From Basidiobolus meristosporus CBS 931.73 (lineage: Eukaryota > Basidiobolomycota > Basidiobolomycetes > Basidiobolales > Basidiobolaceae), in NCBI GenBank assembly GCA_002104905.1, contig MCFE01000649.1, positions 1-49,915 on the forward strand: a stretch of DNA of 49,915 nt. Reading direction: 5' to 3'. A program made the position numbers and the translations under genes. Position 1 is the stretch's first letter, and each line of letters starts with the position of its first letter. Shown piece by piece: positions 42,496-49,915 of the stretch. The notes beneath the pieces were generated by a model, which was not told the DNA's origin, ran no database searches, and worked only from the letters and a program-made list of their open reading frames with translations.

Positions 42496-43923
42496 TTAAA
42501 TGGTGTCCCATGTAGAGTTGCTGGGCTTCTTCACATGTAGTTGTTGGATTTCTGCATCAATTATGTCATCAAAGTCAGGGTCCATATCTTCAGACAGCTT
42601 TGGTCCCTTCCTGGAGAGTGCATCAGCCACAACATTTGTCTTGCCAGGGATATGTCTGACCTCTAAGTCAGACATTTTCAGCCATGCCATCCACCAATTT
42701 GTGGCATCATCAGGTATGTAAGGCTTGCAGCTCATTCCTATAAGTGGCTTGGCATCTGTCTCCAGGACAAAATGTGTCATGTAGAGTTGTGACTTCAGCT
42801 TCCTCAGCATTTTCACAACTCCTAGTAGCTCTTGCTTAGTTTGTGAGTATCTTTGTTCTCTAGGAGAGCAGAGGCAGCTCTCATATATGCAGGCATAGCT
42901 GTTGCCATCTTCATCATCTTGGCCAAGTAGAGCTCCAGCTCCTATAGGGCTTGCATTCACTGTCAAGAGAGGTGGGCATTCAGTGTTCTGGTAGTCAAGA
43001 GGTCTTAGAACCGGTGGAGATACTAAGGCCTCTTTTAGTAATTGCATGGCTTCTGCATGCTCTTCTCCCCAGATAAATGGGGTATTTTTTCTCTGTGGTT
43101 GGTAGATTGGTTCTGCTATCCCAGAAAATCTTGGGATCCAGATCCTAAAGAGCCCACAGGCTGCTACAAAGCTGTGAGCTTGTGTTAGATTTGTGGGGGT
43201 AGGCCAGTTGCATATCTTTTGTGTCTTGGGGTCTCCAGGTTAACAACCAAAGGTGTTGCATTTTTGTCCAACAATGGATATCTCTGATACACCAAAGCTG
43301 CTTTTCTCACCACTGATGGTGAGTCCAGCTTCTTCAATGGCTCCTAATATGACATCATTGTCTGTAATATGGTCATAGACAAACTTTCTTACTCCAGGCA
43401 TAACTTCAGTTGTGTCCCGGAGTTTTGGTCCTTTGATGCCTATGTCATCAACAAAGACAGCAAGTTTCTCAGGTATAAACTTGTAGAGCACATTCACCAT
43501 GCATCTCTGGAACTGAACCATGGAGTTTGTTGCCCCTTGGCTGAGTCTTGTCATTCTTAACAGTCCAAATGGTATCTGGAGTACAAACATATCTCTTGAT
43601 GTCTCATCAAGGGGGATCTGGTCATATCCTGAGTAGAGATCATATGTTGAGTAGATGGAGTGACCACTAAAGCTCTCTGCAAAGTCATCAATAGATGGAG
43701 GTATTGCGGTATCTCTGATAGTGACAGCATTTGCAGGTTGCATGTCTTGAATGAATTGGAGCTTTCCATTCTTCTTTTTGGTCACAAACCATTTGTTAGC
43801 ATAAGGTCCATGGCATGGTTCTAGGATACCAGCTTCAATCTTCTTCCTAACTAGGTCATGCACATCAGCTTGGAGTCCTCTAGGCTGTGGGTAAGGCTTA
43901 AATGACCAGGGTGTGTGGGGCAC
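42496..43923 (-). pseudogene. Gypsy copy B reverse transcriptase-RNase H
   Basis: One reading frame with a single TAA at 43240-43242. RT: FVTKKKNGKLQFIQDMQPAN, STYDLYSGYDQIPLDE, LSQGATNSMVQFQRCM and VFVDDIGIKG (catalytic VDD present). Past the stop, the thumb (ICNWPTPTNLTQAHSFVAAC) and connection lead to RNase H (VNASPIGAGALLGQ, SPREQRYSQTKQELLG, VLETDAKPLIG, PGKTNVVADALSRKG). The first RNase H catalytic Asp is Asn here (TVNAS in place of TDAS). The order and spacing are those of Ty3/Gypsy pol. Confidence 0.87.
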
Positions 43924-44912
43924 AATATGAATCTTGATAGGTTTTCTAACGATGTCTTTAAGAGTCCCATCTCCTTGTTGTTATATGAGAAAACCTTACC
44001 ATGCCTTCTCATGGTTTCTACATATAGTAAGTTCTCCTCCAGTGTTAGGTTTCCATCACCAATGATAAGTTGCTTAAGTCTCTCAGGTGTATGTTGTATA
44101 TCTTCTGGTGTTCCTTCTGGTGGTCTGATGTAATCAGCAGGTTGAGATCCATCAGTTAAAGGTGTATGTGATGGTCTAATCTTCTGTTCTACTGTCTTGT
44201 ATTTTGTGCAAACCATAGCTGTCTGCTCCTGTGTACCTAATGAGCAGCTCCAGCTGTTGGGGTGTATATTGCCAGGCTCCTCATCTTCTTCTATAACAAG
44301 ATGTGTCTTCTGGCAAGTGGAATGTGTCCTCTTATTGTTGGGTGTTACCCCACAGAACGTTGACTGTAGTCCTGGGTTGGATCCTTGTATAGCGTACCAT
44401 ACTGACCCATCAGAATAGTTTGTAGTTGTAGCCTTAGTACTGGTCTCCCATGGTCTGCCTAACAGAAGGTCAAAGTTTGCCTTCTGGCAGATAAAGAGGG
44501 GAAGCCAGACCTTGATACCTTGTACCTCAATAGGGAACTTGTGCACTACACCATAGAGTGGGCTAGATCCTGAGTTTGCATCAGTCATGTTCCATCCAAT
44601 ATCTCTATCAACAGGCAGTAGCTCCTTGCTTCCAAGTGTCTTCCAGAAGTCTAGTGGCATAACACAAATCTCCAAACCAAGGTCAATATGGCAGTCAACA
44701 AGGTCATCATATATATACCCTTTCACCACAGCAGTTGCAACTGAGTAAATGGTCTTATATTTGGTAGTGTTGTCATCCTTTTTGTGGTCTTCATGGTTTG
44801 TCTGGACTATATGGGTGTCCATATGCTCAGCAGCTTGTCTTCTTGTTCTAAGCTGCTCATCAAAGGGCTTCCTAACAGACGGTGATACACTCATGATTTC
44901 TCCAACCAACAA
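43851..44912 (-). pseudogene. Gypsy copy B protease region
   Basis: The frame contains VDCHIDLGLEICVMP, the aspartic protease site with D-L-G in place of the usual D-S/T-G. It also contains FDLLLGRPWE, the typical second conserved block. A linker then leads to the RT start (LSRFILCPTHPGH, which continues in another frame). It is in the same frame as gag, separated from it by one TAG codon (44922-44924). A frameshift near 43.9 kb separates it from the RT frame. Confidence 0.75.
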
Positions 44913-44921
44913 AGTGAGGTT

Positions 44922-45826
44922 CTACCTCAGCAGTTTCTCAGTAATCAGTTGAGGGCTTGAGTAGCCTGCAATCTTTGAGGTAATCTGAAAGTGAGGCAAT
45001 GGGTCTTGGGTGGGCAGTGTTCCAGGCCTCTTGTCAATGATAACCTCAGGCTCTTCAAATCGTGGTCTTCTAAGGATGGGCTTGACAGGTTCTTCAGGAA
45101 GGTGTCTCTTAGTAGCAAAGGTGTCTACTTCATATTTTCTGTTGTCAGGGCTGTTTGGGCTCACTGTATGAGTCTCAATAGGGGCATCAACAGTAATCTT
45201 TCTAGTTGCTGAGTCAGACTTCTGGAAAAGGGCTCTCATTCCGCCTCTTTGGAAATGCGTGGGAATCCTTTTTCCTTCCTTATCAGCAAGCATTCCATCA
45301 GCATCAAACTGTACTGTTCCTTCTCTAAGTAGCTGGCTAAGCTCTGAGTATTCTTGTCCAGCATGCTGAGTAGAGTCACACCAAATGCAGTGTCTAGGCA
45401 AAGGTCTTTGGTCCTCAGTGGCTACCTCAGCTGAGCCATTAATCTTGAGGGCTAGCTTTTGTAGCTGTTCAGCAAGTTGGTCAATTCTGTTGGTAGTGTA
45501 GCTCTGATTGTCAGCAACAGCACTATTTAGCTCCTGGGTTGGCTTGTCTGGCAGATTAGATGTCAGGAGTCTCATAAAGGTAGAAGTTTGCTTTGCCTCT
45601 AGGAGTACTCGTTTCATCTCTGCAAAGCAAGGAATGCCAGACTTATCATCCTTGGCTGCATGTAAGTCAACTTTCCTTGCCAATTCCTGGGGAAGCCCTT
45701 GTGCAAGGTAAAGTGTCATTGTAAACTCAGTTATAGCCTGGGACTCTAGGAGTGGCTTGGCCATATCTTCATACTGTTGAATGAACTCTTCAAGTGGTAG
45801 CTTGGAGCACATTGTCTGCTCATATA
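44922..45826 (-). pseudogene. Gypsy copy B gag, 5'-truncated
   Basis: The minus-strand frame includes LYLAQGLPQELARKVDL (capsid region) and a zinc-knuckle block CIWCDSTQHAGQEY. The pattern is C-x2-C-x4-H-x4-C, but the last Cys is Tyr. Next comes a Pro-rich segment with LRRPRFEEPEVIIDKRPG. The N-terminus, 5' LTR and primer-binding site are missing, because LINE copy b abuts at about 45827. The frame ends in TAG and the protease continues in the same frame beyond it. Confidence 0.8.
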
Positions 45827-47310
45827 GTGGGGGAGACAGTCACCAACAGGTGAAGTCTTTATTTCAGTTGAAACAAAGAAGCCAGTGCTACTGTTGTAGC
45901 TTTGAGACAAGAGTGTGTAGCTGAGGGGAATTTGTAGGTAAGTTAATAAGAAGTGATGATAGTTCTTCAGTGCTCAAGACACTGTTCAGTGGGAAGGGGG
46001 GTAGCAAGAGAGGTAAGAATGACTTGTGAACAACATTAATGAGGGGAATGTGATAAGGATTGATATTCATCATAAAGGGAGTGTGCTGCTGCAGATATTG
46101 CTGCCAAAGGTCTGTCAAGTACTTCAGGTAGGCCAGCTTGGGTTTTCCTGACTGCAGAATAAATTGAGCAAACTTCTGGACTTCAGGATCTCCAATTATA
46201 GTTCTCCAGCAGGAGCCAGGTGTTGTGTGGTGTGTTCTCTTCCAGGCCTTAATCAGTGGGTTGTTGCAGTTGTGAAGTCTGAGGTATAATCTGGTTCAAA
46301 GGTAGAGAAGTCTGATCTAACAGGGCATAAACCCAAAAGCACCAAGAGTAGCATGTCTGTAGGGGCATTCAGGCAAATGAGGCACCAAGGAGGTAATGCA
46401 CCATACTGCAAACTTGTCAAGCTTAGTGCAGTCTCTAGAAGTAAGAGAGAGAAGTGGTAAGCCAAATTCCAGGACAGGGAAGACAAACTGCTTGAGTAGA
46501 AGGAGGCAGCTGGGAGCTGAAGTGGTAGGAGGAGTAACAGCCAGTAGCTTGTGGAGTGCCTGTCTTGCCAGGATAATTCTCTTCTTCAGGTGTGCTCCAG
46601 AGTCTAGTCCAGTAGGAAGGGAAGGAAAGCCAAGATATGTAGCAGAAACCTGAGCAGGTAGAGTGGAGTTCTCCAAGTTGATGGGAGAGCCCAAAGGTAC
46701 TGTCTTTGCAATGGAAAGCTGGAGATTATTCTTCTGCAGATACTGGTGGATGGTCTGGGAGTCTTGTTGCACATTGGAGGAGGATATTCTGATGTCATCA
46801 GCCAAGAGAGTAAACAGGCAGTTGGCTGAGAGTCTTGGGAAATCATTCAGGAAGATGGCAAATAGTATAGGACCAAGCACAAAGCCTTGAACCACTCCAT
46901 TAGGAACTGAGAACACAGATGATTGCTCACTTGGGTGCAGAATTCTTGCTTGTGGATCCAGAAATAGAGACCTGACAAGGAGGGTGAGAGAGGTACCGGA
47001 GAAGCATTGCAACTTGGACCAAGGCAGATTTCTGTCAACTGAATCAAAGGCCTTAGTAATATCAAACAGAACAGAGGGATACTTGCACTGGAGAGAGTGA
47101 TCTTGGCTAAGTATGACTGCATATTCCAAGGAGAGGCCAGGAACAAAGCCAAACTGTGCAGGATGAAACTTGAGGGAGTCAGAGTAGAGCTCCTGAGCAA
47201 GCAGAAGTGCAGACATGGCCTTGGTACTAGTCTTCAGAAGCTCATAAGAGATTGTGTCCACACCTGGAGCAGTAGAGTTGGGAAGCCTCTTGAGCACATT
47301 ATTGATTCTC
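45827..47310 (-). mobile_element. LINE copy b, 5'-truncated
   Basis: A non-LTR element of the same family as copy f. RT blocks: PGVDTISYELL, VLFDITKAFDSVDRNLPW, NGVVQGFVLGPILF and LLADDIRISSS (catalytic ADD kept). C-terminal segments run LPECPYRHATLGAFGFMP and HTPFMMNINPYHIPLINVVH. The RT frame is open for 326 codons (46317-47297), with an in-frame 162-bp deletion relative to copy f. The 3' end shows the hairpin TCACC-AACA-GGTGA (45840-45853) beside the Gypsy gag. The 5' truncation point (47310) is followed directly by telomere-type hexamers. Confidence 0.85.
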
Positions 47311-47328
47311 AGGGTTAGGGTTAGGGTT
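47311..47328 (+). repeat. Interstitial telomere-type repeat, three hexamers
   Basis: AGGGTTAGGGTTAGGGTT, that is (TTAGGG)3 in another register. It lies between the 5' truncation of LINE b and the 3' end of the SINE-like element. Confidence 0.9.
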
Positions 47329-47337
47329 CTAGTGCTT

Positions 47338-47861
47338 TAGGGAGGAAAGTCACCAAGTGATGAAATATTTATTTACTTATGACAAGTATTTAAAGAAGCC
47401 AAGTTAATCTGAAGTTATTCCTAGAAAGCTAGGTCTGAGAGATATCTTCCTGGTAAGCCAGGTCTGAGAGTTGAGAAGCTGAGTGGTACTATATTTCCTA
47501 GTTAGCTAGGTCTGAAAGTGGTTTCCTGGAAAGCCAGGCCTGAGAAGTGAGAATCTGAATATATCTGAGCTAAGTTATATTGGTTTGCGGTAACTGAATT
47601 GTGGCTGGAATGGCCAGTTGACTGGGGGAACTGAGAGTAATTTCTAGGCAATCACTGGCCATATTTATTAGGCAAATCTGGCCAATTAGCATTTCAAGGA
47701 TTTCAGCCAATCAGAGCCTTTACTTTGCCCGATGGTTGATCAAGCCATCTCCCAATGAGCACACATCAATTTATTAATCAAATTTTGCTGGATCCAGGAT
47801 TTGAACCCACAACCATGGGTATGGAAGGGTTAGGGATAACCACAAGGCTAAGTGTTCTTGG
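47338..47861 (-). mobile_element. Candidate tRNA-derived SINE with LINE-like tail (about 525 bp)
   Basis: Read on the minus strand, it starts with a tRNA-like head: TAGCCTTGTGG (A-box-like, one mismatch at a conserved A) and, about 45 bp on, GGTTCAAATCC (a perfect B-box match). The body follows, with four hairpins (47420-47538). The tail (47338-47400) shares the end of the LINE family: AAAGAAGCCAA, TTTATTT, GTCACCAAGT and a final C-rich tract with CCCTAA. No protein-coding frame is present. This head-body-tail design is that of a SINE mobilised by a partner LINE. Only one copy is in the window, so it could also be a chance junction of fragments. Confidence 0.55.
47420..47538. repeat. Two tandem units of paired hairpins with compensatory changes
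   Basis: Four 14-bp palindromes: CCTAGAAAGCTAGG (47420), CCTGGTAAGCCAGG (47449), CCTAGTTAGCTAGG (47497), CCTGGAAAGCCAGG (47525). Each is followed by a TCTGAGAG-like octamer. They alternate A-type and G-type stems, so the repeat unit is about 77 bp, present twice. The stem bases change together (CTAG with CTAG, CTGG with CCAG), which indicates a conserved RNA or DNA hairpin. Confidence 0.85.
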
Positions 47862-48123
47862 TTAGGGGGGAGACAGTCACCAACAGGTGAAATCTTTATT
47901 TCAGTTGAAACAAAGAAGCCAGCGCTACTGTTGTAGCTTTGATACAAGAGTGTGTAGCTGAGAGGAATTTGTAGGTAAGTTAATAAGAAGTGATGATAGT
48001 TCTTCAGTGCTCAAGACACTGTTCAGTGGGAAGGGGTGTAGCAAGAGAGGTAAGAATGACTTGTGAACAACATTAATGAGGGGAATGTGATAAGGATTGA
48101 TATTCATCATAAAGGGAGTGTGC
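47862..48123 (-). mobile_element. LINE copy d, short 3' fragment
   Basis: About 260 bp of the LINE 3' end, including the C-terminal ORF segment (HTPFMMNINPYHIPLINVVH onward), the hairpin TCACC-AACA-GGTGA (47877-47890) and the CCCCCCTAAC terminus. It is truncated at GTGTGCT (48123), where copies b and f continue GTGTGCTGCTGC. Confidence 0.88.
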
Positions 48124-49915
48124 TTAGGGGGGGAGACAGTCACCAACAGGTGAAATCTTTATTTCAGCTGAAACAAAGAAGCCAGCGCTACTGTTGTAGC
48201 TTTGATACAAGAGTGTGTAGCTGAGGGGAATTTGTAGGTAAGTTAATAAGAAGTGATGATAGTTCTTCAGTGCTAAACACACTGTTCAGTGGGAAGGGGG
48301 GTAGCAAGAGAGGTAAGAATGACTTGTGAACAACATTAATGAGGGGAATGTGATAAGGATTGATATTCATCATAAAGGGAGTGTGCTGCTGCAGATATTG
48401 CTGCCAAAGGTCTGTCAAGTACTTCAGGTAGGCCAGCTTGGGTTTTTCTGACTGCAGAATATAGTGAGCAAACTTCTTGACTTCAGGATTGCCAAGTATA
48501 GTTTGCCAGCAGGAGCCAGGTGTAGTGTGGTGTGTTCTCTTCCAGGCCTTAATCAGTGGGTTGTTGCAGTTGTGAAGTCTGAGGTATAATCTGGTTCTAA
48601 GGTAGAGAAGTCTGATCTTATAGGGCATAAACCCAAAAGCACCAAGAATAGCATGTCTGTAGGGGCATTCAGGCAAATGAGGCACCAAGGAGGTAATGCA
48701 CCATACTGCAAACTTGTCAAGCTTAGTGCAGTCTCTAGAAGTAAGAGAGAGAAGTGGTAAGCCAAATTCCAGGACAGGGAAGACAAACTGCTTGAGTAGA
48801 AGGAGGCAGCTGGGAGCTGAAGTGTAGGAGGAGTAACAGCCAGTAGCTTGTGGAGTGCCTGTCTTGCCAGGATAATTCTCTTCTTCAGGTGTGCTCCAGA
48901 GTCTAGTCCAGTAGGAAGGAAAGGAAAGCCAAGATATGTAGCAGAAACCTGAGCAGGTAGAGTGGAGTTCTCCAAGTTGATGGAGAGCCCAAAGGTACTG
49001 TCTTTGCAATGGAAAGCTGGAGATTATCTTCTGCAGATACTGGTGGATGGTCTGGGAGTCTTGTTGCACATTGGAGGAGGAAATTCTGATGTCATCAGCA
49101 AAGAGAGTAACCAGGCAGTCAGCTGAGAGTCTTGGGAAATCATTCAGGAAGATGGCAAACAGTATAGGACCAAGCACAGAGCCTTGAACCACTCCATTAG
49201 GAACTGAGAACACAGCTGATTGCTCACTTGGGTGCAGAATTCTTGCTTGTGGATCCAGAAACAGAGACCTGACAAGGAGGGTGGAGAGAGATACTGGAGA
49301 AGCATTGCAACTTGGACCAAAGCAGATTTCTGTCAACTGAATCAAAGGCCTTAGTAATATCAAACAGAACAGAGGGATACTTGCACTGGAGAGAGTGATC
49401 TTGGCTAAGTATGACTGCATATTCCAAGGAGAGGCCAGGAACAAAGCCAAACTGTGCAGGATGAAACTTGAGGGAGTCAGAGTAGAGCTCCTGAGCAAGC
49501 AGAAGCTCAAACACCTTTCTGCAGGTGGGCAGCAGAGATATTGGCCTGTAGGAGCTAGGATCCAGGTGCTTTCCTTTACCCTTGTATAGTGGCAGAACAT
49601 TTGCAAAGGGCCATTCCTCAGGAGTAGAAAGCTGGGCTGAGCATTGCTGAAACAGTGGAAGCAGAAGTGCAGACATGGCCTTGGTACTAGTCTTCAGAAG
49701 CTCATAGAAGATTGTGTCCACACCTGGAGCAGTAGAGTTGGAAGCCTCTTGAGCACATTATGGATTCTCCTTTGATCAAGTGCAAGTGGGATGGGCAGAT
49801 CTTGAAGTCAGGATGAAAGCCAGGAGTTGAGTACTGCTTTGTAGAGAAGAAGATGTTAGCAGCTGTTCTGTTGAAGGTAACTTCCTGGAAGAGGGCCTCA
49901 TTGCCCTGTAGAGTC
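48124..49915 (-). mobile_element. LINE copy f, runs off the window
   Basis: The longest copy of the family. RT blocks are LPLYKGKGKHLDPSSYRPIS, LFDITKAFDSVDRNLLW, NGVVQGSVLGPILF and LFADDIRISSS. The C-terminal part is as in copy b. Single-base indels at about 49285, 49030 and 48823 relative to copy b shift the frame, so the protein is broken into overlapping frames. The 3' end carries the hairpin (48140-48153) and a CCCCCCCTAA terminus. The endonuclease domain, if present, would lie outside the window. The LINE clade is not assigned. Confidence 0.87.

Noticed and set aside
45827-49915. CRISPR-like or satellite array because of repeated blocks
   Set aside because: The repeats are LINE 3' ends of unequal length with protein-coding content, not regular short repeats with spacers.

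Overview
The window looks like a piece of a filamentous fungal nuclear genome, probably Basidiomycota. The grounds are a Pif1 helicase gene split by six 56-70 bp GT-AG introns, a Plavaka/Tnp2-type transposase relic, a Ty3/Gypsy gag with a CxWCDSTxH-type zinc knuckle, and TTAGGG telomere-type repeats. The species cannot be named from the sequence alone. The window has two compartments. About 25.3-34.75 kb is more GC-rich and carries host genes. Both flanks (1-25.3 kb and 34.75-49.9 kb) are AT-richer and made almost entirely of nested transposable elements.

Left flank. A decayed minus-strand Ty3/Gypsy copy (A, 268-5033) is split by a 3.4-kb PIF/Harbinger-type DNA transposon (1093-4509). Next comes a minus-strand relic of a Plavaka/Tnp2-like transposase (about 5.4-8.2 kb). 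A second, near-identical Harbinger copy (9011-13163) is itself split by a 734-bp fold-back MITE (9145-9878). With the MITE removed, the two Harbinger copies are 3416 and 3417 bp. Each carries a divergently transcribed DDE transposase and a second, unrecognised ORF. After a truncated Gypsy LTR (14748-15551) comes a rearranged Ty1/Copia copy (B). A complete 4687-bp minus-strand Copia element with an uninterrupted polyprotein (19418-24104) follows, inserted into the gag of yet another Copia fragment (D). D also holds a solo LTR of a different family.

Host island. It contains a small secreted, probably GPI-anchored Ser/Thr-rich protein (26192-26506, minus), a Pif1-family helicase (27760-30071, plus) and a HAD-family sugar/glycerol phosphatase of the DOG/GPP type (33084-33764, plus). 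It also holds a broken GH32 (invertase/inulinase-like) fragment at 32229-32600 and a possible Con-6-like remnant at 34441-34623. The genes share no obvious pathway.

Right flank. Copia relics (E, F) include two solo LTRs with perfect 5-bp target duplications in one gag fragment. They are followed by LINE copy a (38.5-40.4 kb), a nearly full-length but decayed Gypsy copy B (40.4-45.8 kb, minus), and a head-to-tail set of LINE copies (45.8 kb to the window end). Interleaved with these LINEs are three telomere-type hexamers (47311-47328) and a roughly 525-bp element with a tRNA-like head, covarying hairpins and a LINE-like tail. That element is a candidate new SINE mobilised by this LINE family, and I consider it the most interesting object here.
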